Positions 8,142 through 17,848 are shown, counted from the first letter of the stretch. The stretch: 63,292 nt of DNA from an uncultured Prevotellaceae bacterium (GCA_902769805.1 CACXQL010000027.1:1-63292), one strand, 5' to 3'. The notes: generated from the sequence alone by a model not told the origin. Numbers and translations: made by a program.

Positions 8142-8729
8142 ATGAAAATCAGTAAAGGACTTATCGCAATTATCGCAGTAGTCGTCATCCTTGGCGCATG
8201 GGCTGCAAGTGCTTACAACTCAATGGTACAGGTGCAGGAAACCGCAACAACGGCACTGTCTAACGTACAGTCTGCCTATCAGCGTCGTGCCGATCTGATT
8301 CCCAACCTCGTGGAGACCGTGAAGGGCTATGCCGCTCATGAGAAGCAGACTCTGGAGGATGTGGTGGCAGCACGCAGCAAGGCGACACAGATCACCCTCG
8401 ACCCGGAGAACATGACTCCTGAGAAGATGAAGGAGTTCCAGCAGGCTCAGGGAGAACTGGGCAGTGCCCTCGGTCGTCTGATTGCTATTCAGGAGAACTA
8501 TCCTGACCTGAAGGCTAACGAGAACTTCCGTGATTTACAGGTACAACTTGAAGGTACGGAGAACCGCATCAACGAGGCTCGCAACAAGTATAACCAGGCT
8601 GTTCAGGGTTATAATGTCGAGATCCGCTCTTTCCCCAAGAACATCTTCGCCGGTATCTTCGGATTCGCCAAGATGGACAAGTTTGAGGCTGAGGCAGGAG
8701 CAGAGAAAGCACCACAAGTTAAATTCTAA
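8142..8729 (+). CDS. lemA: LemA family protein
   Basis: A 195-residue protein with an N-terminal signal anchor (about residues 6-26) and an extracytoplasmic four-helix bundle. Conserved family segments are TALSNVQSAYQRRADLIPNL, VETVKGYAAHEKQTL and ENRINEARNKYNQAV. LemA proteins are widespread and membrane-bound, and their biochemical role is unsettled. Co-location with the TPM gene is a recurring pairing. Frame and length are normal for the family. Confidence 0.92.
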   Translation: MKISKGLIAIIAVVVILGAWAASAYNSMVQVQETATTALSNVQSAYQRRADLIPNLVETVKGYAAHEKQTLEDVVAARSKATQITLDPENMTPEKMKEFQQAQGELGSALGRLIAIQENYPDLKANENFRDLQVQLEGTENRINEARNKYNQAVQGYNVEIRSFPKNIFAGIFGFAKMDKFEAEAGAEKAPQVKF

Positions 8730-8732
8730 GAT

Positions 8733-9804
8733 ATGACAGACAATCGTTATATGATGCGCGGTGTCAGTGCCGCCAAAGAAGACGTTCATAACGCCATAAA
8801 GAACATCGACAAGGGAATCTTCCCACAGGCTTTCTGTAAGATTATCCCCGATATCCTGGGCGGTGACCCGGAATACTGTAACATCATGCATGCTGACGGA
8901 GCCGGTACGAAGTCGAGCCTTGCCTATATGTACTGGAAGGAGACGGGTGACCTCTCCGTATGGAAGGGTATCGCACAAGATGCCATCGTGATGAACACCG
9001 ATGACCTGCTCTGTGTGGGTGCCGTAGATAATATCCTTGTATCAAGTACCATCGGACGTAACAAGATGCTGATTCCTGGTGAGGTCATCAGCGCCATTAT
9101 CAACGGGACGGACGAGTTGCTTGCTGAACTCCGTGAGATGGGTATCGGTATCTATCCCACAGGTGGTGAGACTGCCGATGTGGGTGACCTGGTACGTACG
9201 ATCATCGTTGACTCTACCGTCACCGCATGAAACGCAGTGATGTCATCGACAATGCCAATATCCGTCCAGGGGATGTTATCGTCGGACTCTCCTCCACCGG
9301 ACAGGCTACCTACGAGAAACGTTACAACGGTGGTATGGGTTCTAACGGACTCACCTCCGCCCGTCATGATGTCTTCGCCAAGTATCTTGCCGAGAAATAT
9401 CCTGAGAGCTTTGACCATGCCGTACCTGATGAGTTAGTGTATAGCGGGAAGTATCAACTGACAGATGCCGTTGAGGGCTCTCCTGTGGATGCAGGTCAAT
9501 TAGTGCTCTCCCCTACCCGCACCTATGCTCCTGTCATCAAGAAACTATTGGACGAGCTGCGCCCAGAGATTCACGGTATGGTGCATTGTACTGGTGGAGC
9601 CCAGACAAAGGTGCTGCATTTCGTCAACGACAACTGTCGTGTCATCAAGGACAACATGTTCCCATATACGTCCGTCCCGAGGTGGCAGAGAAAGTCATCG
9701 CCCTGTCGAAGTCATTCAATATCGACGCACAGGTTATCGGACACATCGAGGAAGGTAAGAAGAGCCTGACCATCCAGAGTGAGTTCGGCACCTTCGAATA
9801 CTAA
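8733..9804 (+). pseudogene. purM: AIR synthase gene with two lesions (phosphoribosylformylglycinamidine cyclo-ligase)
   Basis: The protein makes aminoimidazole ribotide in purine synthesis. Residues 1-165 are in frame 8733-9230, ending at VDSTVTA followed by TGA. The sequence continues in another frame from 9227 (MKRSDVIDNANIRPGDVIVG) to about 9664 (NDNCRVIKDNMFP), then in a third frame from about 9665 (IYVRPEVAEKVIALSKSFN) to the stop at 9802-9804. Family members read VTARMK at the first break, so four bases (CCGC) seem to be missing. At the second, roughly 30 residues and the frame are lost. purC is intact nearby, so loss of purM would be surprising and sequence error is possible. Confidence 0.85.
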
Positions 9805-9838
9805 CCCCATTAACCCATACTGCCCATTAACCCCATAA
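9803..9838 (+). repeat. AACCCCATTAACCCAT-type spacer
   Basis: Three imperfect copies of (C)CCATTAACCC occupy the whole gap between purM and prfA. It is another variety of simple spacer repeat in this window. Confidence 0.6.
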
Positions 9839-9841
9839 ATT

Positions 9842-10951
9842 ATGGACAATAACAGTATATTACAGAAACTTGACGGACTGGAGGCTCGCTTCGAGGAGGT
9901 GTCAACATTGATTACCGACCCTGATGTGATTGCCGACCAAAACCGTTTCGTGAAACTCACGAAGGAATACAAGGACTTGGGGGACATCATGGATGCCCGC
10001 AAGCGTTATATCGCCTGTCTGAACAGTATCAAAGAAGCAAAGGATATTCTTGCCAACGAGGATGATGCAGAAATGAAGGAGATGGCACGCGAGGAACTGG
10101 CTGAGAACGAGGCTCTGCAACCAAAATTGGAAGAGGAGATCAAGATTGCCCTCATCCCCAAAGACCCCGAGGATGCGAAGAACGTACAGATGGAAATCCG
10201 TGCAGGAACAGGTGGTGATGAAGCCTGTCTGTTTGCCGGTGACCTTTTTAAGATGTATAAGAGCTACTGCGACTCTAAAGGATGGAACCTCTCTATCACC
10301 AGTGTATCGGAAGGTGCTGTCGGTGGATATAAGGAAATCGACTTTGCTGTCAGTGGTGCTGATGTCTATGGTACGCTGAAATACGAATCTGGTGTACATC
10401 GTGTACAGCGTGTTCCTGCAACAGAGACACAGGGACGTATGCACACCAGTGCTGCTACTGTTGCCGTACTTCCTGAGGCTGATAAGTTTGAGGTACATAT
10501 CAATGAAGGAGAGATCAAATGGGATACCTTCCGTTCCAGTGGTGCCGGTGGTCAGAATGTCAACAAGGTAGAGTCTGGAGTACGTCTCCGCTATATGTGG
10601 AAGAACCCGAATACTGGAGAGACCGAGGAAATACTTATTGAGTGTACGGAGACGCGCGACCAACCCAAGAACAAGGAACGTGCCCTCTCTCGTCTCTATA
10701 CCTTTATATATGATAAGGAGCACCAGAAATATATGGATGATATCGCTTCCCGTCGTAAGACTCTCGTATCTACGGGTGACCGCTCTGCAAAGATTCGTAC
10801 CTATAACTTCCCTCAGGGACGTGTGACGGATCACCGCATCGGTTATACCACCCATGACCTGCAGGGCTTCCTTGGTGGTGACATCCAACCCATGATCGAT
10901 GCCCTGACAGTTGCGGAGAATGCTGAACGAATGAAAGAAACAGAACTATAA
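9842..10951 (+). CDS. prfA: Peptide chain release factor 1
   Basis: Reads UAA and UAG stop codons and triggers release of the finished peptide. The codon-recognition motif is seen in RVPATETQGRMHTS near residue 190, and the catalytic GGQ is in SGAGGQNVNKVESG near residue 236. At 369 residues the length is normal and the frame is intact. It lies 3 bases upstream of pyrF, so the two are coupled. Confidence 0.96.
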   Translation: MDNNSILQKLDGLEARFEEVSTLITDPDVIADQNRFVKLTKEYKDLGDIMDARKRYIACLNSIKEAKDILANEDDAEMKEMAREELAENEALQPKLEEEIKIALIPKDPEDAKNVQMEIRAGTGGDEACLFAGDLFKMYKSYCDSKGWNLSITSVSEGAVGGYKEIDFAVSGADVYGTLKYESGVHRVQRVPATETQGRMHTSAATVAVLPEADKFEVHINEGEIKWDTFRSSGAGGQNVNKVESGVRLRYMWKNPNTGETEEILIECTETRDQPKNKERALSRLYTFIYDKEHQKYMDDIASRRKTLVSTGDRSAKIRTYNFPQGRVTDHRIGYTTHDLQGFLGGDIQPMIDALTVAENAERMKETEL

Positions 10952-10954
10952 GAT

Positions 10955-11806
10955 ATGAACAGACAAGAATTAATAAACCAAATCAAGGAGAAGCAGAGTT
11001 TCCTTTGCGTAGGACTTGATACTGATATCAACAAAATTCCCCAGTGTATCATCGATGAAGCAAAGGCAAAGGATGGTGAGGATTATATCTTCCGCGCCAT
11101 CTGTGAGTTCAATGCGTTGATTATCGATGCCACAGCACCCTATTGTGTTGCATACAAACCCAACCTTGCCTTCTACGAGGCATACGGTGTGGATGGTATA
11201 TTGGCTTTTGAGGCTACCATCGATTATTTGAAGGAAGAATACCCCAACCACTTTATTATCGCGGATGCCAAGCGTGGGGATATTGGCAACACATCAAAGA
11301 TGTATGCCAAGACATTCTTTGAGGAGTATGACGTGGATGCATTGACAGTGGCTCCCTATATGGGTGAGGACTCAGTGACTCCTTTCCTTGGTTATGACAA
11401 CAAATGGGTTATCCTGCTTGCCCTGACCAGTAATAAGGGTTCACATGATTTCCAACTGACAGAGGATGCAAATGGAGAACGCCTCTTTGAGAAGGTACTG
11501 AAGACTTCCCAGCAATGGGGTAACGACGAGAATATGATGTATGTCGTTGGGGCTACACAAGGAAAGATGTTTGAAGATATCCGTAAGGTGGTTCCCAACC
11601 ATTTCCTGCTTGTACCAGGAGTCGGGGCTCAGGGCGGCAGTCTGCAAGAAGTTTGCAAATACGGAATGATAAAAGACTGTGGTTTGCTTGTCAACTCCTC
11701 TCGTGGTATCATCTATGCCAGCAATGGAGAGGACTTTGCCGAAGTGGCAGCTCAGAAGGCAAAGGAACTGCAAGAGCAGATGGCAGTGGAACTGGCTAAG
11801 CTTTAG
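10955..11806 (+). CDS. pyrF: Orotidine 5'-phosphate decarboxylase
   Basis: Decarboxylates OMP to UMP, the last step of pyrimidine synthesis. The catalytic motif [11 protein letters not shown] is near residue 105, and the N-terminal FLCVGLDTD and C-terminal [10 protein letters not shown] are conserved. At 283 residues it is the longer PyrF type common in Bacteroidetes and Actinobacteria. It ends the forward gene run, overlapping the convergent mtgA stop by four bases. Confidence 0.95.
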   Translation: MNRQELINQIKEKQSFLCVGLDTDINKIPQCIIDEAKAKDGEDYIFRAICEFNALIIDATAPYCVAYKPNLAFYEAYGVDGILAFEATIDYLKEEYPNHFIIADAKRGDIGNTSKMYAKTFFEEYDVDALTVAPYMGEDSVTPFLGYDNKWVILLALTSNKGSHDFQLTEDANGERLFEKVLKTSQQWGNDENMMYVVGATQGKMFEDIRKVVPNHFLLVPGVGAQGGSLQEVCKYGMIKDCGLLVNSSRGIIYASNGEDFAEVAAQKAKELQEQMAVELAKL

Positions 11807-12501
11807 TCTTTTCTCATCGGTTTGACGAAGCGCATCTCATGAAGGATGCGCTTTTGTCTTTTCAGGACATATGCACTGGGATGTGCAGAGTTATAACGGA
11901 GGGGATTAGGCAATGTAGCAGCTATCAGTGCACATTGCTCTCTTGTCAGTTGGGAAGCCTCCTTTTGAAAGTGATATTCCGCCACTGCACTTGCTCCATA
12001 GATGCCATCTCCCATTTCAATGGAATTGAGATAAACCTCCATGATACGCTCTTTTGACCATAAGAGTTCTATCAAGGTGGTGAAATACACCTCCAATCCT
12101 TTACGCCACCATGAGCGTCCTGGCCACAGGAACACATTCTTTGCCGTCTGCTGTGAGATGGTAGAAGCTCCTATCTTGTTTTTCTCAGGATGTTTCATGT
12201 TACGGATAGCCGCATGTTCTATCGCCTTGTAGTCGAAACCATGATGCTCTAAGAAACGGGCATCTTCACTCGACATAACAGCATGGGATAATGAAGGAGA
12301 TATTTCTTCAAGGGGTACCCAATGATGATGTAATGTCATCGTCTGACCTTCCGATATCTGTTGCCCCAATCGGATGAACATCAGGGGGGTGAAGAATACG
12401 GGAACCCAACGTAACACTATAACAGAAAGGATAGTAGACGCGAAGAACGCGACTACTATCCATAAAATAATTCGTTTAATCTTTTTCCAGAGAGTCTTCA
12501 T
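11803..12501 (-). CDS. mtgA: Monofunctional biosynthetic peptidoglycan transglycosylase
   Basis: A 232-residue GT51 enzyme that polymerises lipid II glycan strands. It has one N-terminal membrane segment (about residues 9-32) and then the GT51 domain: [14 protein letters not shown] (catalytic Glu), [15 protein letters not shown] and [18 protein letters not shown]. No transpeptidase domain follows, which defines the monofunctional type. Its start codon overlaps the stop of the OmpA lipoprotein gene (TAATG), so translation is probably coupled. Confidence 0.93.
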   Translation of the reverse strand: MKTLWKKIKRIILWIVVAFFASTILSVIVLRWVPVFFTPLMFIRLGQQISEGQTMTLHHHWVPLEEISPSLSHAVMSSEDARFLEHHGFDYKAIEHAAIRNMKHPEKNKIGASTISQQTAKNVFLWPGRSWWRKGLEVYFTTLIELLWSKERIMEVYLNSIEMGDGIYGASAVAEYHFQKEASQLTREQCALIAATLPNPLRYNSAHPSAYVLKRQKRILHEMRFVKPMRKD

Positions 12502-13169
12502 TACTGGAGCGTACCTGCCTCAGCCTTCTCAATCATCTCCTTGCTGGCATACATGTAAACCTCCACGCGACGGTTCTGCTGACGACCAGCAGCAGTAGAG
12601 TTATCGGCAACAGGATTCGTTGAGCCCTGACCCTCTACACTCTTGATCTGCTTTGATTGTACGCCACAAGACTTCAGGTAGTTGTTCACACTGTTGGCAC
12701 GGTTAACAGACAGTGGCTGGTTGATAGCATCGCTACCAGTATTGTCGGTGTGTCCGATAATGGCTACGTCACAATCAGTGTTAGAGTTAAGAACACGTGC
12801 GAACTCTGCAAGAGAGTTCTTGGCACTCTGACTCAGATCTGCCTTACCTGTAGCAAAGAGAATACCAGAGTCAAATGTCACCTTGACAGCATCCAGACCG
12901 TTAGTATCCTTCACTGTCTCGACCTGTGCGTTCTGAACCTGCTGAGCCTGCTTCTTTGCCTTGTCCATCTTATTACCAATGATGGCACCTGCACCGGCAC
13001 CAACGGCACCGCCTACTGCCACACCTACTGCCGTGTTACCAGCAATAGCTCCGATAATACCACCTAACAAAGCACCGCCACCGGCACCAATACCTGCACC
13101 CTTCTGGGTGTTGTTACATGCGAAGAGCATGCCTACGCATAGTAACAGAGAAACTAATTTTAATTTCAT
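12501..13169 (-). CDS. OmpA-family peptidoglycan-binding lipoprotein
   Basis: A 222-residue lipoprotein. The signal peptide [18 protein letters not shown] ends in a lipobox with Cys18. A glycine-zipper region (about 24-70, repeated GAxxGxxxGG) follows, then an OmpA C-terminal domain with [11 protein letters not shown] and NRRVEVYM. The latter binds the peptidoglycan meso-diaminopimelate. I chose the ATG at 13169 over an upstream in-frame start because it begins the lipoprotein signal. It is coupled to mtgA, so both act at the cell wall. A -7-like box TATCTTTG lies at 13214-13207 on this strand without a clear -33 element. Confidence 0.9.
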   Translation of the reverse strand: MKLKLVSLLLCVGMLFACNNTQKGAGIGAGGGALLGGIIGAIAGNTAVGVAVGGAVGAGAGAIIGNKMDKAKKQAQQVQNAQVETVKDTNGLDAVKVTFDSGILFATGKADLSQSAKNSLAEFARVLNSNTDCDVAIIGHTDNTGSDAINQPLSVNRANSVNNYLKSCGVQSKQIKSVEGQGSTNPVADNSTAAGRQQNRRVEVYMYASKEMIEKAEAGTLQ

Positions 13170-13222
13170 AATACTTGAGTTTAATGAAACAATTACTAAT
13201 TTGGGACAAAGATACAAATTAA

Positions 13223-13254
13223 TTTGTAATATTCATATTAATTTCGTAATTTTG
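13223..13254 (+). promoter_or_regulatory. Promoter for proS
   Basis: TTTG at 13223-13226, a 20-nt spacer and TAATTTTG at 13247-13254. The start codon is 29 bases downstream. Confidence 0.8.
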
Positions 13255-13283
13255 CACCAAATTTTGAAAAAATAAAGACTTTT

Positions 13284-14765
13284 ATGGCAAAAGAACTCAA
13301 AGAAATGACAAAAAGAGCTGACAATTACAGTCAGTGGTATAATGATCTGGTGGTAAAGGCTGACCTTGCTGAACAGAGCGCCGTTCGTGGTTGTATGGTT
13401 ATCAAGCCCTATGGCTATGCCATCTGGGAAAAGATGCAGCAGCAACTGGATAAGATGTTCAAGGAGACAGGTGCGCAGAATGCCTATTTCCCTTTACTCA
13501 TCCCAAAATCATTCCTTTCTCGTGAAGCAGAACATGTTGAAGGATTTGCCAAGGAGTGTGCCGTAGTCACCCATTATCGCCTTCGTGCCAAAGAAGACAA
13601 AAGTGGTGTAGAGGTTGATCCTGCTGCCAAGTTAGAAGAAGAATTAATTGTGCGTCCTACTTCCGAGACCATCATCTGGAATACCTATAAAAACTGGATT
13701 CACTCATGGCGCGACCTGCCATTGATGTGCAACCAGTGGTGTAACGTGATGCGTTGGGAGATGCGTACGCGTCCGTTCCTTCGTACTTCTGAGTTCCTGT
13801 GGCAAGAGGGACATACAGCCCATGCCACCAAGGAAGAGGCAGAGGAGGAAGCCAAGAAGATGCTGAAGGTCTATGCACAGTTTGCAGAGGAGTGGATGGC
13901 AGTTCCTGTATTACAGGGTGTAAAAAGTGAGACGGAACGTTTCGCAGGTGCATTGGACACCTACACCATTGAGGCGATGATGCAGGACGGCAAGGCTCTG
14001 CAGAGTGGCACTTCCCATTTCCTCGGTCAGAACTTCGCCAAGGCTTTTGAGGTTACCTATTTAAATAAAGAGAACAAGCCAGAGTATGTCTGGGCTACCT
14101 CATGGGGTGTCTCTACCCGACTGATTGGTGCACTCATCATGACACATTCTGATGACAACGGTTTGGTGTTACCTCCCCGTCTGGCTCCTATTCAAGTGGT
14201 TATCATTCCTATTGCCAACAAACCTGAGCAATTGGAGCAAGTTAACAAAGAGGTTACACCTATCATTGAGAAATTGCGCAAAGCAGGTATCTCTGTCAAA
14301 TTCGATGATGCCGACAATAAACGTCCAGGTTTCAAGTTTGCCGACTATGAGTTGAAGGGTGTTCCCGTTCGTTTGGTATTAGGTGCCCGCGACTTGGAGA
14401 ATGGTACTATTGAGGTCATGCGTCGCGACACTTTAGAGAAAGAGACTCGTAGTATCGAGGGTATCGCCGAATATGTAGAGCAGCTGTTGGAGGATATCCA
14501 GAAGAACATCTTCGAGAAAGCACGTAAATACCGTGACGAACATGTCTATGAGTGTGACAACTACGAGGAATTCAAGGAGCGTGTGAAGGATGGTGGTTTC
14601 TTCCTCTGCCACTGGGATGGTACAGCAGAGACAGAAGCACAGATCAAGGAAGAGACACAGGCAACGATTCGTTGTGTACCCTTTGCTTACGAACAGACTC
14701 CAGGTATTGACATGGTCAGTGGTAAACCTGCCAAATATCGTGTCATCATTGCACGTAGCTATTAG
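13284..14765 (+). CDS. proS: Prolyl-tRNA synthetase
   Basis: Charges tRNA-Pro with proline. The 493-residue length and the motifs [38 protein letters not shown] and TSHFLGQNF identify the short, archaeal/eukaryotic-like class II ProS without the editing insertion, as is normal for Bacteroidetes. An anticodon-binding domain follows (about 280-390), and a C-terminal zinc-binding-like domain completes it. It is monocistronic, with a promoter just upstream and a strong terminator 30 bases after the stop. Confidence 0.96.
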   Translation: MAKELKEMTKRADNYSQWYNDLVVKADLAEQSAVRGCMVIKPYGYAIWEKMQQQLDKMFKETGAQNAYFPLLIPKSFLSREAEHVEGFAKECAVVTHYRLRAKEDKSGVEVDPAAKLEEELIVRPTSETIIWNTYKNWIHSWRDLPLMCNQWCNVMRWEMRTRPFLRTSEFLWQEGHTAHATKEEAEEEAKKMLKVYAQFAEEWMAVPVLQGVKSETERFAGALDTYTIEAMMQDGKALQSGTSHFLGQNFAKAFEVTYLNKENKPEYVWATSWGVSTRLIGALIMTHSDDNGLVLPPRLAPIQVVIIPIANKPEQLEQVNKEVTPIIEKLRKAGISVKFDDADNKRPGFKFADYELKGVPVRLVLGARDLENGTIEVMRRDTLEKETRSIEGIAEYVEQLLEDIQKNIFEKARKYRDEHVYECDNYEEFKERVKDGGFFLCHWDGTAETEAQIKEETQATIRCVPFAYEQTPGIDMVSGKPAKYRVIIARSY

Positions 14766-14794
14766 TATTTGACGAAAAATCAATCATTTACGGA

Positions 14795-14836
14795 AACTTC
14801 TGGTCAAAACATTTGGTAATGACCAGAAGTTTTTGT
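14795..14836 (+). terminator. proS terminator
   Basis: AACTTCTGGTCA (14795-14806) pairs perfectly with TGACCAGAAGTT (14820-14831), a 12-bp stem with a 13-nt loop, followed by a T run. The -33 box of the rpsA promoter lies in the loop. Confidence 0.9.
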
Positions 14837-14843
14837 AATTTTG
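14812..14843 (+). promoter_or_regulatory. Promoter for rpsA, nested in the proS terminator
   Basis: TTTG at 14812-14815, a 20-nt spacer and TAATTTTG at 14836-14843. The -33 box sits in the terminator loop and the -7 box follows the T run. Confidence 0.85.
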
Positions 14844-14849
14844 CAGCCG

Positions 14850-14984
14850 TTTAGTCCCCAAAGGGACAATAGGTGCCGGGACAGGCGCTGACACCTATCT
14901 ATTATTAACCCTATTAAACACGGTCTGGTAAACGTCTGTTCAGACCATGCCCTGACACTATAGGAAGGGCAACAGATAAAATTT
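14850..14984 (+). promoter_or_regulatory. Structured 5' leader of rpsA
   Basis: About 135 bases of leader contain four inverted repeats in series: GTCCC/GGGAC (14854-14867), AGGTG/CACCT (14871-14896), GGTCTG/CAGACC (14922-14946) and GCCCT/AGGGC (14949-14970). The last ends just before the ribosome binding region. S1 synthesis is autoregulated in other bacteria, so a translational control element is plausible. I cannot assign a named RNA family. Confidence 0.55.
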
Positions 14985-16766
14985 ATGTCAGAATTAACAA
15001 AGAACGTTCAGCCATTGCAGGATTTCGACTGGGAACAGTTTGAGAATGGCATGACCGTAAACGTCAGCAAGGAAGAACTTGACAAGGCTTATGATGAGAC
15101 ACTGAACAAAGTCAGTGAGCATCAGGTTGTCGATGGTACTGTTATCAGTGTTGACAAGAAAGAAGTAGTCGTTAACATTGGCTACAAGAGCGATGGTATC
15201 ATCCCTGCCTCTGAGTTCCGTTACAACCCCGACCTGAAGGTTGGCGACACCGTAGAGGTGTATGTTGAGAACGCTGAGGACAAGAAAGGACAACTTGTAC
15301 TGTCACACAAGAAGGCTCGTCTCTCTAAGAGTTGGGATCGTGTTAATGCCGCTCTTGACAACGAGGAGATTGTTCAGGGTTACATCAAGTGTCGCACGAA
15401 GGGTGGTATGATTGTTGACGTCTTCGGTATTGAGGCATTCCTGCCTGGTAGCCAGATTGACGTTCACCCCATACGCGACTACGATCAGTTCGTAGATACC
15501 ACCATGGATTTCAAGATTGTGAAGATCAATCAGGAGTTCCGCAACGTGGTTGTTTCTCACAAAGCTCTCATTGAGGCTGAGTTGGAAGCACAGAAGAAAG
15601 AAATCATCGGCAAGCTGGAGAAGGGCCAGATTCTCGAGGGTACCGTTAAGAACATCACTTCTTACGGCGTCTTCGTTGACCTCGGCGGTGTTGACGGACT
15701 CATCCATATCACCGATCTCTCTTGGGGTCGCGTAGACGATCCTCATAAGGTAGTAGAGCTTGACCAGAAGATTAATGTCGTTATTCTCGACTTCGATGAC
15801 GAGAAGAAGCGCATTGCCCTTGGTCTGAAGCAGCTCACTCCGCATCCCTGGGATGCTCTGGATGCTAACCTCAAGGTTGGTGACCACGTGAAGGGTAAGG
15901 TTGTCGTTATCGCTGACTACGGTGCATTCGTTGAGATTCAGCCTGGCGTAGAAGGTCTGATTCACGTTTCTGAGATGTCTTGGAGCCAGCACCTGCGTTC
16001 CGCACAGGAGTTCATGAAGGTTGGTGACGATGTAGAGGCAGTTATCCTGACACTCGACCGCGACGAGCGTAAGATGTCTCTCGGCATCAAGCAGTTGAAG
16101 GAAGACCCATGGGAGGCTATCGAGGTGAAGTATCCTGTTGGCAGCAAGCATACTGCAAAGGTTCGTAACTTCACTAACTTCGGTGTATTCGTTGAGCTTG
16201 AGGAAGGTGTTGACGGCCTGATCCACATCAGTGACCTCAGCTGGACCAAGAAGGTTAAGCATCCTTCTGAGTTCACACAGGTAGGTGCAGAGATTGACGT
16301 GATTGTTCTTGATATCGACAAGGAGAACCGTCGTCTGTCTCTCGGACACAAGCAGTTGGAGGACAATCCTTGGGATGTCTTCGAGGCCAAGTACACTGTT
16401 GGTTCTATCCACGAGGGTAAGATCACAGAGCTTCTGGAGAAAGGTGCCGTTGTTTCTCTCGATGAGAACGTTGAGGGCTTTGCTACTCCTAAGCACCTCG
16501 TCAAGGAAGATGGTTCACAGGCTGTTCAGGGCGAGATACTCCCCTTCAAGGTTATTGAGTTCAATAAGGACTCTAAGCGCATCATCCTGTCTCACAGTCG
16601 TACCTTCGAGGATCCTCAGCGTGAAGAGAAGAAGGCTGCTGCCAAGAAGACACGTGCTGCCAAGAAGGAAGAGGCTCCGAAGATTGAGAATGTTGCTGCC
16701 AGCACCACACTGGGTGACATCGACGTACTCGCAGAGTTGAAGGCTAAGATGGAGAAGGGCGAGTAA
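14985..16766 (+). CDS. rpsA: 30S ribosomal protein S1
   Basis: A 593-residue protein of repeated S1 (OB-fold) domains that helps mRNA bind the 30S subunit. Six S1 repeats can be followed. The better-kept ones carry the pattern GVFVDLGGVDGLIH, ADYGAFVEIQPGVEGLIH and TNFGVFVELEEGVDGLIH, and HPWDAL or DPWEAI between domains. The C-terminal end is Lys/Ala/Glu-rich (about 545-575). The frame is intact. It is a single-gene unit with its own promoter, long leader and terminator. S1 matters in this group because genes there generally lack strong Shine-Dalgarno sites. Confidence 0.96.
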   Translation: MSELTKNVQPLQDFDWEQFENGMTVNVSKEELDKAYDETLNKVSEHQVVDGTVISVDKKEVVVNIGYKSDGIIPASEFRYNPDLKVGDTVEVYVENAEDKKGQLVLSHKKARLSKSWDRVNAALDNEEIVQGYIKCRTKGGMIVDVFGIEAFLPGSQIDVHPIRDYDQFVDTTMDFKIVKINQEFRNVVVSHKALIEAELEAQKKEIIGKLEKGQILEGTVKNITSYGVFVDLGGVDGLIHITDLSWGRVDDPHKVVELDQKINVVILDFDDEKKRIALGLKQLTPHPWDALDANLKVGDHVKGKVVVIADYGAFVEIQPGVEGLIHVSEMSWSQHLRSAQEFMKVGDDVEAVILTLDRDERKMSLGIKQLKEDPWEAIEVKYPVGSKHTAKVRNFTNFGVFVELEEGVDGLIHISDLSWTKKVKHPSEFTQVGAEIDVIVLDIDKENRRLSLGHKQLEDNPWDVFEAKYTVGSIHEGKITELLEKGAVVSLDENVEGFATPKHLVKEDGSQAVQGEILPFKVIEFNKDSKRIILSHSRTFEDPQREEKKAAAKKTRAAKKEEAPKIENVAASTTLGDIDVLAELKAKMEKGE

Positions 16767-16791
16767 TCCCCTACTCTTTCCAATACTACAG

Positions 16792-16828
16792 GGCTGCATC
16801 TCCACATGGGGATGCGGCCTTTCATTTT
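16792..16828 (+). terminator. rpsA terminator
   Basis: GGCTGCATC (16792-16800) pairs with GATGCGGCC (16811-16819) with one G-T-type mismatch, followed by a T-rich stretch. Confidence 0.85.
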
Positions 16829-16840
16829 GTCTCTTGAAAA

Positions 16841-16872
16841 TTTGGAAGTTTAATAATAATTCTTTATCTTTG
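16841..16872 (+). promoter_or_regulatory. Promoter for the 16880-17128 RNA
   Basis: TTTG at 16841-16844, a 20-nt spacer and TATCTTTG at 16865-16872. No protein gene begins within 280 bases. Confidence 0.8.
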
Positions 16873-16879
16873 CCATTGA

Positions 16880-17128
16880 AATACAATAATGTCAAACCCT
16901 TTAACTACTGAAATGCCTATGGACTGATATAGAAATAACAGTTAAGGACATATAGGATGAACATCCACTTTTGATTCTTGTTATTCGAAATTCGCCAAAT
17001 TTCAAAATATGTTTCAAGAACTGAGGTAGGAGTTCACGCTGAAAGGCGTGGGCATTACTTGTTTAGGAAACATGGGCGTTTGGCGATGCCTCGAATAACG
17101 TAGACGAAGTAAATTGTCCACGTTTTTT
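16880..17128 (+). ncRNA. Candidate structured non-coding RNA or long regulatory leader
   Basis: The region between the promoter and a terminator holds nested inverted repeats. GTTATTCGA (16980-16988) pairs with TCGAATAAC (17091-17099), TCGCCAAA (16992-16999) with TTTGGCGA (17079-17086) and ATGTTTC (17009-17015) with GAAACAT (17067-17073). Inside them are hairpins GAACT/AGTTC (17018-17035) and ACGC/GCGT (17036-17049). The 5' third holds only tiny open frames (12 codons at 16889). A stand-alone RNA of about 250 nt is likely; a 6S-type RNA was considered but not established. A leader for the gene at 17156 is the alternative. Confidence 0.7.
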
Positions 17129-17130
17129 AT
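17098..17130 (+). terminator. Terminator after the structured RNA
   Basis: ACGTAGAC (17098-17105) pairs with GTCCACGT (17116-17123) apart from one A-C mismatch, then six T. Its 5' arm shares two bases with the closing helix of the RNA, so the two pairings compete slightly. Confidence 0.7.
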
Positions 17131-17155
17131 TTGTAATTGTAAAACCTAAATAATA

Positions 17156-17848
17156 ATGAATATGAAAGATCCGGAGTTTGGCAATATGCTACTATTATTT
17201 TTGATTTGCATCGTTGTAATAGGAATAAGTGTTACTATATTCATCATGCTTATATGGAACACGTTAAAAGGGAAAGTGAGAGCTGATAAAAAGCAAAAAA
17301 GATTCTCGAAGATGTCACTTTCAAATAAATTGTTTATCGGACTTCCGATACTTGCATTCCTTTCTTTCCTGCTCTTTCCTTATTTGGACTTGAATGGGCT
17401 AACCATATCAGGCTTTAGTTTTCTAACTGGAGATCCTTGGTCATATATAGACAGGTCAGTATTTCTTGGAAGAATAGGCTTTGCATTGTTCTTACTTTGT
17501 TGTATTAACGCTATTTGGTCGTATGATGACGAATCGTATCATCACCACATTATCGTAGGAGTACTTATGTTTACTCCAATATTGTATGTCTATGTGAATT
17601 TCGTCTCCAATATCTCAAGTGGATTTATACAGATATTCGTTCAGACGCATTATGGTTTTGGATATTATCTATACGTTCTCTGCGCTATTACTTATATTAT
17701 TGTTGCCTGTTTATCAAAAAAGATAGACGGAACAACTACTATTACAAGAGAAGAACCGCATGAAGGTGGATATTGTGCTCATTGTGGTAAGCCTCTTTCT
17801 GAAGAACAATCATTTTGTCCTTATTGTGGTACGAAAAGAAATGAATGA
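17156..17848 (+). CDS. Membrane protein with C-terminal zinc ribbon
   Basis: A 230-residue protein with about five hydrophobic segments (near 8-34, 60-80, 98-122, 130-152 and 165-190) and a C-terminal zinc ribbon, CAHCGKPLSEEQSFCPYCGT, at about 207-226. The zinc ribbon type (zinc_ribbon_2) is common at the ends of small membrane proteins and gives no function. A second ATG six bases in is an alternative start. The gene is clearly AT-richer than its neighbours, as is the next one, which suggests recent acquisition. The following frame begins at its stop (ATGA). Confidence 0.75.
   Translation: MNMKDPEFGNMLLLFLICIVVIGISVTIFIMLIWNTLKGKVRADKKQKRFSKMSLSNKLFIGLPILAFLSFLLFPYLDLNGLTISGFSFLTGDPWSYIDRSVFLGRIGFALFLLCCINAIWSYDDESYHHHIIVGVLMFTPILYVYVNFVSNISSGFIQIFVQTHYGFGYYLYVLCAITYIIVACLSKKIDGTTTITREEPHEGGYCAHCGKPLSEEQSFCPYCGTKRNE

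Noticed and set aside
9902-10888. Long antisense protein gene opposite prfA
   Set aside because: It mirrors the codon structure of prfA, has no promoter and encodes no recognisable domain.
15303-16496. Long antisense protein gene opposite rpsA
   Set aside because: A shadow of the repetitive S1 domains, without a start context or known domain.
16880-17128. tmRNA, RNase P RNA or SRP RNA
   Set aside because: The characteristic conserved segments (tag ORF with CCA end, RNase P core, SRP tetraloop region) are not seen.
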